A stretch of 64,000 bases of DNA from JAWXBA01 sp048499805 (GTDB taxonomy: Bacteria > Gemmatimonadota > Gemmatimonadetes > Gemmatimonadales > GWC2-71-9): positions 186,001 through 250,000 of the forward strand of contig JASNZF010000005.1 of NCBI GenBank assembly GCA_048499805.1, read 5' to 3'. Position 1 is the stretch's first letter, and the number at the start of each line of letters is the position of its first letter. The notes below the pieces were generated by a model that did no database searches, was not told where the DNA came from, and worked only from the letters and a program-made list of their open reading frames with translations. The position numbers and the translations under genes are program-made. Positions 42,030-50,290 of the stretch are shown piece after piece.

Positions 42030-42983
42030 TCAGACGGCGGCCCTGGACTCGAGCGGGGCGAACCACTCCCAGGTCCGGCCGAGCCCCTCCCGGAGCGAGA
42101 CCGAGGGGCGATAGCCGAGCACCTGGCCGGCGCGCTCCAGGCTGGCGAGGGAATCGCGGACATCCCCGGCCCGCGGTGGCAGGTGCTCCACGCCGAGCGG
42201 CCGCCCCGCGACCTCGGCGATCAGGCCGACCAGGTCGAGCAGGGAGGTGCGCTGGCCCGCGCCGACATTGCAGACCTGGCCGCTGACCCGATCCGCCGGC
42301 CCGGTGGCCGCGAGCAGGTTGGCGGAGACTGCGTTGTCGACGTAGGTGAAGTCGCGGGTCTGCCCGCCATCGCCGTGCACCGGCGCCTGGGCGCCATCGC
42401 GCGCGGCGGCCATGAAGACCGGCACCACCGCGGCGTATGCCGACCCGGGACTCTGCCGGGGACCGAAGATGTTGAAATAGCGCAGCGCCACCCCCTCGAT
42501 CATCCCGGCGCGCGCCAGGGCCACGACATACTGCTCCCCCGCCAACTTGGCCGCGGCGTAGGGCGACTTGGGCAGCAGTTCCGCCGACTCGACCTTGGGC
42601 AGGGTCGGGGTGTCGCCGTAGACCGAGCTGGAACTCGAGAACACCACCCGGCGCGCGCCGGCGTCCCGCGCGGCCAGCACGAGGTGAACGGTGGCATCGA
42701 CATTGTGCTCGTGACAGCCGAGCGGATCGGCCATGGATCGGGGCACGCTGGGCATCGCGGCAAGGTGGAAGACCACCTCGCAGCCGGCCACCGCCCGGGC
42801 GCAGACCGCCGGGTCCCGCAGGTCGGCATGAAGGAACTCGATGGCATCACGGACCGATTCGAGGTTTGCCTCGGAACCGGTGCTCAGGTTGTCCACCACC
42901 CGCACCCGGTGGCCGTCGCGTGCCAGGCGATCAGCCACGTGGCTGCCAATGAATCCGGCCCCGCCGGTCACCAGGCACTTCAT
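42030..42983 (-). CDS. NAD-dependent sugar-nucleotide epimerase/dehydratase (extended SDR)
   Basis: The 317-residue enzyme has the Rossmann motif VTGGAGFIGSHVADRL, DNLSTGSEANL, FHLAAMPSVPRS, the catalytic SSSSSVYG serine and SPYAAAKLAGE with the YxxxK pair, and RYFNIFGPRQ. This pattern matches UDP-glucose/UDP-GlcNAc 4-epimerases (GalE/WbpP-like). Production of a UDP-sugar for the EPS is inferred. ATG 42983 (MKCLVTGG) is used; ATG 42992 is an alternative. It lies 18 bp after the lipoprotein gene in the same direction. Confidence 0.88.
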   Translation of the reverse strand: MKCLVTGGAGFIGSHVADRLARDGHRVRVVDNLSTGSEANLESVRDAIEFLHADLRDPAVCARAVAGCEVVFHLAAMPSVPRSMADPLGCHEHNVDATVHLVLAARDAGARRVVFSSSSSVYGDTPTLPKVESAELLPKSPYAAAKLAGEQYVVALARAGMIEGVALRYFNIFGPRQSPGSAYAAVVPVFMAAARDGAQAPVHGDGGQTRDFTYVDNAVSANLLAATGPADRVSGQVCNVGAGQRTSLLDLVGLIAEVAGRPLGVEHLPPRAGDVRDSLASLERAGQVLGYRPSVSLREGLGRTWEWFAPLESRAAV

Positions 42984-43001
42984 GGGGGTCATCAGGCGCC
43001 C

Positions 43002-43994
43002 TCAGTTCAGGAAGGTGATGTCGCCGGCCCCGCGCGGCTTGAGGATCCAGCTCCCCTGCCCCGTCGGCACCAGGACGCCCCGGACGTTCAGGATCCGGCC
43101 GATCCGGAATCCGTTGGTGGCGATCCCGAGATTGGTGTCCAGCTGGATCGTCACGGCCCCTGATCCATCGCTGGCCACCACCTGGAAGTGCGGCGCCACC
43201 GTCATCGAATCGCTCACGACCACCGAACTCACCAGGACCAGGTCGGCATCGAGGGCGCCGTTCTGGGCGCTGGCCGCGACGGCGGACGTGACCGGCTTGG
43301 GGACCGGCGCCGGCCGGGTGGCCACCCGGGTGACCCGGGCGCCGCTCAACACCGTCTGGCCATTGACCAGCCCGACCGTGCCGAGCACCACCACGCTGTC
43401 CCCGGCCGCATTGCCGGTGAGCCCGCCCAGCAGGGCGACATTGGTCAGGCGCACGGCGCGGGAGGTGTCGGCCATGTGGGAGCTCTGGTCGGAGTAGAGC
43501 TGCACACCGGCCAGCACCAGCCCCCGGACAAAGACCCTTCGGCCAGCCGGCAGCAGCCGCGCCTGCCGGATGCTGAGCTCGGGATAGGCGAGGCGCACGG
43601 TGGCGCCGACCTGCGGGGCGATGGCGGCGACCCGGATGCTGTCCTGGTCGATGTCGGCGACGAGGATCGAGTCACCGATGCTGGCCGACTCGACCGTGAC
43701 CAGGTAGTCGCCGAGGCGGAGGGTGGTGAACCGGGCAATTCCCTGCTGGTCGCTGGTGGCGGTTGCCACCGCCGCGCCGCCACCCTGGGGCCGGAGCGAG
43801 ACCCGGGCGCCCTGGAAGACGGTATCGGGGCCGGTCGCCGTGCCCGACCCGTCGCGATCGAGGTAGAGGACCACGGCGACTTCGCCGGTCGGCTCGGCGC
43901 CGAACCCGAGGTCACTGCCGGCCGGGTCGCAGCCGGCCAGCACGAGGGGCAGGCAGGCCAGGAGCTGGGCGAGGGTGCGGAGTTGGGGGCGCAT
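43002..43994 (-). CDS. Lipoprotein with OB-fold/DUF5689-like repeats
   Basis: The 330-residue product has a signal peptide with lipobox (LACLPLVLAGC, lipidated Cys at ~22). A Cna-B/SdrD-like beta segment follows (~35-120; DGSGTATGPDTVFQGARVSL, with EF-hand-like DRDGSG). Two repeats resembling OB-fold DUF5689 units come after it (VFVRGLVLAGVQLYSDQSSHMADTSRAVRL, and ILNVRGVLVPTGQGSWILKP). The assignment to families is tentative. It starts 2 bp after the TonB-receptor stop, so it is probably the surface-exposed partner of that receptor, as SusD-like or other lipoproteins are for SusC-like receptors, though it shows no SusD features. Confidence 0.65.
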   Translation of the reverse strand: MRPQLRTLAQLLACLPLVLAGCDPAGSDLGFGAEPTGEVAVVLYLDRDGSGTATGPDTVFQGARVSLRPQGGGAAVATATSDQQGIARFTTLRLGDYLVTVESASIGDSILVADIDQDSIRVAAIAPQVGATVRLAYPELSIRQARLLPAGRRVFVRGLVLAGVQLYSDQSSHMADTSRAVRLTNVALLGGLTGNAAGDSVVVLGTVGLVNGQTVLSGARVTRVATRPAPVPKPVTSAVAASAQNGALDADLVLVSSVVVSDSMTVAPHFQVVASDGSGAVTIQLDTNLGIATNGFRIGRILNVRGVLVPTGQGSWILKPRGAGDITFLN

Positions 43995-43996
43995 GC

Positions 43997-46900
43997 TCAG
44001 TACTCCAACCGGAGCCCGACCCGCACCATGCGCGGATCGGTCCGACGGCTGAGAAGGGTTCCGAAATCGGGATTGGCGATCAGGGGGATGGTGACGTTTC
44101 CGGAGGCATCGACCGCAAAGACCCCGTTCGGGTCGACCAGGAGGGCGGCCCGGTCCACCGGACCGAACGCGGTGGAGACGATGTTGAACGCCTCGACCGA
44201 GAGCCGGAGCCCCGCCGCACCACCGACCGGCAGCCGGGCCTCGAGCGAGACGTCGAGCGCCGAGACCATGTCGCTGCGGCAGCTGTTGCGCAGGGCGAAA
44301 CCGGTGCCCACCGTGCCGGAGCAGCCCGCCAGGGAGAGCCCGCCGACGGAACCGTAGAAGATCGGATCGTTCTCCCCGCTGCCGTCGCCGTTGACGTCCA
44401 CCCCGGCCCGGAAGCCGGGAGTGAAGGGGAGGCCGGAGCGGAGGCGATACCGGGCACCGACGGTGACCCCGCCCCGACCCGGTGCCGCCCACTCCGCCCC
44501 TACGGAGAGACGATGGGGGATATCGAGATCCGAGCGCCCATCGGTCCAGTCCACCCCGTTCAGGCCGTCGGGGAACGGATTGAGCTGGTCGGCGGGGTCG
44601 GCGGAGAGCACCCCCGGGGTGTTGTCCTCGGTCCGCGAGAAGGTGTAGCTCGCGGCCACGGTCAGCCCGCTGGCCACCCGGCGCTCGAGGCCGGCGGTGA
44701 ATTCGACATGGTCGGAGTAGCCATCGGCCACCAGCCCGGAGACCAGGTCGAAGTCGTCGAACCGGCGATTGGAACCCGGGGCGGCGCTGACCAGGCCACC
44801 CTGGCGGACCAGGGCGCCGTAGACCGGGCGACCCCCCTGCGCGCTGCCCGAACTGAGGGCACGATTGAGGTCCTCGCGGCGCAGGAGGTAGTCGGTGTGA
44901 TGATACCCACCGGCCAGGGTCAGGGTCGTGCCCGCGGCGAGGGCGTAGGTCAGCCCGGCGTCGGCCTTCAAGGTCCGCGGGGACTGGTAGTCCTCACTGA
45001 AGAGTGTCAGCCGGGTCCCGGACCACGGGGCGGCCGCGGCGCTCGGGGCGGCAGGCCAGGTGGCAAAGTTGCCCTGGCCGCGACGCACCTGGGCGGTTCC
45101 CGAAAAGGTCAGCGCCTCGGCCACGAGGGCGGGATCGGCGCCGGCGTAGTGCACCCCCACGCCGCCGCGCACCACCAGGGAGCCCCGGCTCTGGGCATCC
45201 CAGACGAAGGCGACCCGGGGTGCGAGTCCACCGCCGGACCCGGGCACCGAATCGACCAGGATCCCGGAGGCCTCGACCCAGGGCAGGGGCGAGAGGAGCC
45301 GGGTGGCGGGAAGCGACTGCCGCTCGAACCGCGCCCCGATCAGCACCTGCATGTCGGGGGAAAGCTGCCAGAGATCCTGGACGAAGACGCCCAGCTCGGA
45401 GGTGTTGAAGTCGACCTGCCCCGCCCCGGTCGTCTGCATCCAGTCGCCGGTGGCGGTCCGGTAGCCGGCCAGGTCGCCGAAGGTCCAGCGGCCCGCGCTG
45501 CCGAAGGCATAGAGCTGCTGGTACCGCGAGAACGACGCACCGACCCCCACCTTGAACTGGTGCGAGTTCCACGAGTACTGGACGGCATCGGAGATGTCGA
45601 CCCCGGTCATGCTGACCATCCCCGGCGCGGCGGCGCTGACCCCGAACCCGATCCCCTCGTTCGCCAGGGTGGTCCCGGCCAGGGGAAACTCGGCGGTCCA
45701 GTCCCGGCGGCTCGAGCTGATGCCCACGCGGAGCTCGTTGGCGGTCCGGTCAGCGGCGGTGGTCGCCGCCAGGGCGATCGACAGGTCGCGGGCATCGAGT
45801 GCCAGCCCGGCTCCGCTCTGCAGCTCGTTGCCCAGGAGCGGGGAGGATTCGTCCCACTTGGCGCCGGCCAGGCGAATGGCCACCTGGGTGGCGGCCGAGA
45901 GGCGCCAGTCGAGCCGGCCCAGCGCGGAAACGCCCTGCCAGGTCCGCACGGTCGGCTGCACGTAGCGGCCGGCGCTGACGCCGAAGCTGTCGGCCGCGAT
46001 CGCGGTGATCAGGCCGCGCAGCGACTCGGCGGCGAGCGCCCCGGTTTCCACGTGGTCCCGTTCCCACGGGAAGGCGGTGGGCTGCTGGAGCTTCTGGTAG
46101 TCGACCCGCAGGAAGACGGAGAGGGTGTCGGGAATCAGGGCGCCGCTCAGCTCGGCCCCGGCCTGCAGGGAGGTGCCCGAGGAGTCGGCGGGGTTGTCGT
46201 CGGCGGCGGCGCCGAGCTGGGCGCCGCTGAAGGTCAGGTAGGGCCGGAAGGAGACCGGACCGGTCCCCCGGCTGGTCTGGGCGGAGATGATCGCCCCGGG
46301 GGTCCCCCGCCACTCGGCATCCTGGGACCTGGGCATCACCTGGACCTGGTCCACGGCGCCGCGGGCAAAGGCCGGGGCGGCAACCGGGTCGGCGGCGAAG
46401 GCGGGGTGCCGCGCCAGGCGCGCCTCCACCCCGTCCACCATCAGCCGAGTCCAGCGCCCGGGCAGGCCGCCCGCCGATGCGGCCAGGCCGGCCCGTCCGT
46501 CACGCGGCTCGTCGAGTTCAGTCGCGGTCCGTCCGAGGTCGCCCAGGTCAAGGTGCCGGCCGAGCAGCCCGAGGTCGGCGGGGCCCAGGAACCGCCCCGC
46601 CGAGGTGCCGGCCAGTGCCGAACTGGCATCGCGCTCCGTGACCGATTCGATCGGCGGGGGACGGCGTTCGAGCGCGACCGACAGCGAGGTGGTCTGCCCG
46701 GCCGCCACCACGACGTTGAGGAGCCGGACCGGCTGGAATCCCACCTGCTCCACCAGGAGTCGATAGACTCCCGGCGCCAGGAGCGGCACCCGGAAGGTGC
46801 CCGCATAGTCGCTTTCGAGGAACCGAACGGTTCCGCCCTGGGCGTCCTCGAGGGTGATCGACGCTGCCGCGACGCTCCCGCCGCCAATCTCGGTCACGGT

Positions 46901-47026
46901 GCCGCGGAGCTGTCCGGCAGTCAGGGACTGTGCCGCCAGGGACCCACCGGGCCAGGCCCACAGGGCCAGCGCCACGAGGGCGCAGAAACCGCGGGTCCGG
47001 CGCAATGCCGACAGGGTATCGTGCAT
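43997..47026 (-). CDS. TonB-dependent receptor with carboxypeptidase-regulatory-like domain
   Basis: The 1009-residue outer-membrane protein has a signal peptide (~1-34). Next is a CarboxypepD_reg-like domain (~40-125; LRGTVTEIGGGSVAAASITLEDAQ), a plug region with few conserved marks, and a C-terminal barrel with TonB_dep_Rec signatures (SYTFSRTEDNTPG, GARYRLRSGLPFTPG, SLEARLPVGGAAG, RVGLRLEY as last strand). The ATG 47026 has GGGAG 5 nt upstream; an in-frame TTG at 47209 would give an implausible leader. It is followed 2 bp later by a lipoprotein gene and then epimerase and amidotransferase genes, an unusual link between uptake and EPS synthesis. Substrate unknown. Confidence 0.88.
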   Translation of the reverse strand: MHDTLSALRRTRGFCALVALALWAWPGGSLAAQSLTAGQLRGTVTEIGGGSVAAASITLEDAQGGTVRFLESDYAGTFRVPLLAPGVYRLLVEQVGFQPVRLLNVVVAAGQTTSLSVALERRPPPIESVTERDASSALAGTSAGRFLGPADLGLLGRHLDLGDLGRTATELDEPRDGRAGLAASAGGLPGRWTRLMVDGVEARLARHPAFAADPVAAPAFARGAVDQVQVMPRSQDAEWRGTPGAIISAQTSRGTGPVSFRPYLTFSGAQLGAAADDNPADSSGTSLQAGAELSGALIPDTLSVFLRVDYQKLQQPTAFPWERDHVETGALAAESLRGLITAIAADSFGVSAGRYVQPTVRTWQGVSALGRLDWRLSAATQVAIRLAGAKWDESSPLLGNELQSGAGLALDARDLSIALAATTAADRTANELRVGISSSRRDWTAEFPLAGTTLANEGIGFGVSAAAPGMVSMTGVDISDAVQYSWNSHQFKVGVGASFSRYQQLYAFGSAGRWTFGDLAGYRTATGDWMQTTGAGQVDFNTSELGVFVQDLWQLSPDMQVLIGARFERQSLPATRLLSPLPWVEASGILVDSVPGSGGGLAPRVAFVWDAQSRGSLVVRGGVGVHYAGADPALVAEALTFSGTAQVRRGQGNFATWPAAPSAAAAPWSGTRLTLFSEDYQSPRTLKADAGLTYALAAGTTLTLAGGYHHTDYLLRREDLNRALSSGSAQGGRPVYGALVRQGGLVSAAPGSNRRFDDFDLVSGLVADGYSDHVEFTAGLERRVASGLTVAASYTFSRTEDNTPGVLSADPADQLNPFPDGLNGVDWTDGRSDLDIPHRLSVGAEWAAPGRGGVTVGARYRLRSGLPFTPGFRAGVDVNGDGSGENDPIFYGSVGGLSLAGCSGTVGTGFALRNSCRSDMVSALDVSLEARLPVGGAAGLRLSVEAFNIVSTAFGPVDRAALLVDPNGVFAVDASGNVTIPLIANPDFGTLLSRRTDPRMVRVGLRLEY

Positions 47027-47235
47027 GGAGCTCCCGTACAGAAGCAGGGTGGAACGGCTGACGGTCCAAGCGGGATGTTCGAGCAGACTGCCGGAAGCCG
47101 AGGGAATCGCAATCCGGCCCCCCTCATATTTATGTCTGGCAGCTGAGGTATGCAGAAGGGATGCCACACGCCGTGATTGAATGTCGCGGCAGTTGGCGCC
47201 GGATGGCAACTTCTGTTGCGCAGCCCAATCACTTC

Positions 47236-47253
47236 TGTTGCGTCAATGCAACA
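47236..47253. promoter_or_regulatory. Exact TGTTGC-N6-GCAACA inverted repeat (copy E)
   Basis: TGTTGC-GTCAAT-GCAACA has both half-sites identical to the copy at 7641. Even the spacers are related (ATCAAC against GTCAAT). It is centred ~148 bp upstream of the start predicted for the weak sigma-54-like element before the TonB receptor gene. Confidence 0.6.
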
Positions 47254-47374
47254 TATGGTAATGACATCAAATCGCCGTGTTACATGGGTGCATCGATCCC
47301 GGCGATATCGTCGCGTCCAGGCATCAGATCCACCTTGCCCTGGGGGCGCTGCCGACTGGCAATCGGGCAAACAA

Positions 47375-47402
47375 AAGGCCCCGGTCGCTGGACCGGGGCC
47401 TT
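47375..47402 (-). terminator. Terminator after PEP-CTERM gene 2
   Basis: A perfect 12-bp stem, AAGGCCCCGGTC with its complement and a 4-nt loop, is followed on the minus strand by TTTTGTTT. It lies 34 bp below the stop at 47436. Confidence 0.85.
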
Positions 47403-47435
47403 CGTGCCGCACCTCGCGGGGGGGGAGCGCGGGGA

Positions 47436-48131
47436 TCAACCGATCGAGTCGGCGTCCCGGCGGCGGCGGAACTGCGCGGCACCGAGTCCGAGGAGCCCGG
47501 TGGCGAGGAGCACCATCGAGGCCGGCTCGGGGACGGTGGTCTCCGGGGGCAGGCAGTTGGCCGGGGTGGCGTTTGCCGCCCAGGTGCCGGAGGTCGGGCT
47601 GGTCTGGCTCACGACCAGCTTGGTGGAGGTGGAGCAGCTGTACTGGTCCGAGCCGCCCTGGTCGTGCACCGCGAACCCGACGTTGGCCAGGTTGTAGGAG
47701 CCGGTGAGCGTGAAGGTGAACCAGACCTCCTCGCCGTTGTTCAGGGTGTTCGAGAAATTCGGGGGACTCGTCCGGTAGCCCCCGATCGTGGTGCCGGTGA
47801 TCCCGGCGCCATTCAGGCCATTGGGCGGGGTGCCGAGCACGTAGCTGCTGGTCGAGCTGCCCTGGTTGGCGGCACTGAAGCCCGTGGCGCCGACCCCGGT
47901 GCCGAGATTGAAGAGCCCGATCGCGGTGAAGAAGCTGCCGGCGTCGCCGGAGGTGTTCTTGACCTTGAGGGTCACGACGTTTCCGGTGAGGGAGGCGGAG
48001 AACCATGCGCAGGTGACGAAGTTGTCACCGCCGCAGTAGGTGCCCCCGAACCCGGCCGGGAATGCGGCGTAGGCGGCGGATGTACCGCCGAGCATCAGGA
48101 CTGCCAGTGCCTTCAGGATCGAGTGCCGCAT
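47436..48131 (-). CDS. PEP-CTERM sorting-domain protein 2
   Basis: The 231-residue secreted protein has a signal peptide (ALAVLMLGGTSAAYA, cut near residue 23) and a C-terminal VPEPAS (about residue 203), a hydrophobic stretch (MVLLATGLLGLGAAQF) and RRRR. The body is a Gly/Ser/Thr/Asn-rich beta-type sequence with about five Cys, unlike PEP-CTERM protein 1. Only the sorting tail is shared (PEPASM-L-ATGLLGL). It lies 64 bp downstream of the small membrane-protein gene on the same strand and has no good promoter of its own, so read-through from the sigma-54 promoter at 48754 is likely. GGGGAAG precedes ATG 48131. Confidence 0.9.
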   Translation of the reverse strand: MRHSILKALAVLMLGGTSAAYAAFPAGFGGTYCGGDNFVTCAWFSASLTGNVVTLKVKNTSGDAGSFFTAIGLFNLGTGVGATGFSAANQGSSTSSYVLGTPPNGLNGAGITGTTIGGYRTSPPNFSNTLNNGEEVWFTFTLTGSYNLANVGFAVHDQGGSDQYSCSTSTKLVVSQTSPTSGTWAANATPANCLPPETTVPEPASMVLLATGLLGLGAAQFRRRRDADSIG

Positions 48132-48195
48132 GCTTCCCCCGGTACTGCAATAAAGTGTTGTTGTTCGCCCATTGAAATATGACCAGCCACGGCCA

Positions 48196-48702
48196 TCAGG
48201 CCCTCGCGGCCTTCCGCAGCCCGTACCAGCCGAGGGCGAGGAAGGTGGCCGGATAGACGATGCCCTGCAATCCGGTCTTGGCCATGGCGCGGATCAGCCC
48301 CCCGCGTGCCACCTCGTCGGTCACCGAACTGAGTGCCAGCGGCACGGTCAGCGCGTAGAGCACGAGGCCACCAATCAGGACCAATCCAAAGACCAGCGAC
48401 CAGACTCCCACCAGGCGAACCAGCACCCGCTCACCGCCGGCCACCGACCCCGCCAGGAAGAGCAGGGTGGCCATGGTGGCGAGGGGGAGGCTGTCGAGCA
48501 GCCGGGACACCGTCCCGAACTCCCACTCCGGGTTCCCGATCTGGAGCGGGAAGATCCCCAGCGCCATGTCGCCGTAGGCCACCACGGCCAGGGCGAGTCC
48601 CACCCACTTGACCAGGCGCCACCCGGCATCGGGATCGGGGGGGGCGTGGCGGCCTCGATTCTGGCCCGTGGGCTCTCCCACCAGCACCCGCGGTCCGTTC
48701 AT
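48196..48702 (-). CDS. Four-helix membrane protein, paralogue of the protein at 14855-15376
   Basis: The 168-residue product has a short Pro/Gly-rich cytoplasmic N-terminus and four hydrophobic segments (about residues 30-50, 65-85, 95-120 and 143-160). The segment DMALGIFPLQIGNPEWEFG...LPLATMATLLFL corresponds to DFALAVWPFQPGAIAWRYG...PILGVAMIALLA in its paralogue. The ATG at 48702 has AAAGG 8 nt upstream and fits the sigma-54 start predicted at 48742; a start at 48738 would lie almost at the transcript end. It precedes PEP-CTERM gene 2. Function is unknown; resemblance to HpsJ-type polysaccharide proteins is tentative. Confidence 0.7.
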   Translation of the reverse strand: MNGPRVLVGEPTGQNRGRHAPPDPDAGWRLVKWVGLALAVVAYGDMALGIFPLQIGNPEWEFGTVSRLLDSLPLATMATLLFLAGSVAGGERVLVRLVGVWSLVFGLVLIGGLVLYALTVPLALSSVTDEVARGGLIRAMAKTGLQGIVYPATFLALGWYGLRKAARA

Positions 48703-48752
48703 TGTCGAGACCTTTCGTATCCCGAAGGAAGCGTGCAAGAAGCATGCACACC

Positions 48753-48768
48753 AGCAATTTGACGGCCA
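48753..48768 (-). promoter_or_regulatory. Sigma-54 promoter for the small-membrane-protein/PEP-CTERM 2 unit
   Basis: On the minus strand TGGCCGT-CAAA-TTGCT matches the consensus with exact GG-N10-GC spacing (plus-strand GC 48754-48755, CC 48766-48767). The predicted start near 48742 leaves a 40-nt leader. A degenerate repeat, CGTGGC-ACCGGT-GCAACG (48832-48849, 9 of 12), is centred ~99 bp upstream. Confidence 0.7.
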
Positions 48769-48913
48769 GAGGACCTAAGTCGTTGCCTGACAACGGTTGG
48801 TAAAGCATGCCCTGGGTCGGGACCGTCGCGACGTGGCACCGGTGCAACGGTGCCGATGCCGCACCGGTGGGAGAGGCGCTATTCCGACGACAATACTATA
48901 ACTTATCAGCTGC

Positions 48914-50278
48914 ATGGCGTCGATCTCCTTCCGGAATCGGATCCTCCTGGCCCTGGTGATCCTGGGCGCGGCCCCCACCACCCTGGGCATCCTGGGGCTG
49001 GCCGAATCGCTGCGCCGGAACACCGCGGTGGCCGGCAGCGGGACGATGGAGGAACTGGGGAGCAGCGGGCGCGCCCTGCTCGCCTCGATCGACACCACCC
49101 GCCTCGAGCCTACCGAACGATCGGCGCTGCAGGTCCACCTCCAGCAGCTGAACCGGGCCCTCTCGCTGGCCCGCGGGGCCGTGCCCTACAGCCAGGCCCG
49201 CACGGTGGCCCTGGTGGTGGCGGTGCTCCTGGTTGGCGCGCTGCTGCTCTGGGCCTCGCTGCTGGTGGCGCGCAACCTGAGCCGCCAGCTGAGCCGGCCG
49301 ATCGACGAGCTGGTGGGCTGGACGGTGCTGATCCGCCGGGGCACGCCGCTGCCCGATGAAGCGCCCCGGAAGGGGGCGCCGGAGTTCCGTTCCCTGCGGA
49401 TCGCGCTACGCGAAACCAGCCGGGAGCTGCAGCAGGGTCGCGCCGCGGAACTCGAAGCGGAGCGCCTGCGGGCGTTCCGCGAGGTGGCGCGGCGGGTGGC
49501 CCATGAGATGAAGAACCCGCTCACCCCGGTCCGGTTCGCGGTGAGCCAGCTCTCCCGCACCGCCACCACCGAGCAGCAGGAGGCGCTCGAGGTGCTGCGG
49601 ACCGAATCGGCCCGGCTGGAACTGCTCGCCCGGGAGTTCGCCAACCTGGGCCGCCTACCGGAGGGACCCGCCGCCGACGTAGACCTCGGCGAGCTGCTCG
49701 AGGAGCTGCTGCGCAGCTCCCTGCCCCCGGAGATGGAAAGCTCCCTTTCCCTGGCGTCGGGCACCCCCCACATCCTCGGCCACTACGATCCGCTCCGGCG
49801 GGCCTTTGCCAACCTGATCCGCAACGCCGTGGAGGCCTGTGGGGGAGTCGGGCGGCTCGACGTCTCCGTTCGAACCCGGGATGACTCGGTGGTGGTATCG
49901 CTGGCCGACCACGGCCCGGGGATCCCCGACGCCGATCGCGACAAGGTCTTCCAGCCATACTTCACCCGGAAGCCCGACGGCACCGGGCTGGGACTGGCAA
50001 TGGTCAAGCAGGCGGTGGACCTCCATGGCGGGAGCATCGAGGTGACCGAGACCGCGGGCGGCGGCGCCACCTTCACCATCAGTCTCCCGATTCGACCGGC
50101 GCCGTTCCCGGCACCGCACCGAGCGGGTGATGGCGAGGGCCGACCGGGCGAGGCCGGCCCCTGGTCCTCGCCTCAGGGGCTCTACCTCTCCCCGGAGGGG
50201 GAGCTGCTCCCCGACCGCCGTTCCACCGATCGTCGCCGCAGCGACCCCGCGGGGCCGCCTGCTTCCACCGACTCCTGA
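48914..50278 (+). CDS. Membrane histidine kinase, NtrY/NtrB-like
   Basis: The 454-residue kinase has a membrane segment at ~8-28, a periplasmic region of about 65 residues, and a second membrane segment at ~97-120. A HAMP-like linker (RNLSRQLSRPIDELVGW) comes next, then HisKA with VAHEMKNPLTPVRF (phospho-His ~199), and HATPase with LIRNAVEACGG, DHGPGIPD and GTGLGLAMVKQ. The HEMKNPLTP form is typical of kinases paired with NtrC-family regulators. It is followed 12 bp later by such a regulator. A TACTATAAC element just upstream may be a -10 box. A Pro/Arg-rich C-terminal tail of ~60 residues is of unknown use. Confidence 0.88.
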   Translation: MASISFRNRILLALVILGAAPTTLGILGLAESLRRNTAVAGSGTMEELGSSGRALLASIDTTRLEPTERSALQVHLQQLNRALSLARGAVPYSQARTVALVVAVLLVGALLLWASLLVARNLSRQLSRPIDELVGWTVLIRRGTPLPDEAPRKGAPEFRSLRIALRETSRELQQGRAAELEAERLRAFREVARRVAHEMKNPLTPVRFAVSQLSRTATTEQQEALEVLRTESARLELLAREFANLGRLPEGPAADVDLGELLEELLRSSLPPEMESSLSLASGTPHILGHYDPLRRAFANLIRNAVEACGGVGRLDVSVRTRDDSVVVSLADHGPGIPDADRDKVFQPYFTRKPDGTGLGLAMVKQAVDLHGGSIEVTETAGGGATFTISLPIRPAPFPAPHRAGDGEGRPGEAGPWSSPQGLYLSPEGELLPDRRSTDRRRSDPAGPPASTDS

Positions 50279-50290
50279 ACCCCGACCGTC

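Larger units (their letters stand above)
47027..47435. other. Intergenic region between the TonB receptor and PEP-CTERM gene 2
   Basis: This 409-bp region holds a terminator for the PEP-CTERM gene (47375-47402) and the exact TGTTGC-N6-GCAACA copy at 47236. It also contains an extra TGTTGC half-site at 47214 that repeats TTCTGTTGCG 22 bp apart, and a weak sigma-54-like element at 47109-47122 (minus, GG-N10-GC with TTGC) in front of the receptor. No gene is convincing. Confidence 0.5.

Noticed and set aside
43763..47146. 1127-codon open frame on the plus strand
   Set aside because: It is antisense to the TonB receptor with clear family motifs; composition is typical of a GC-driven shadow frame.
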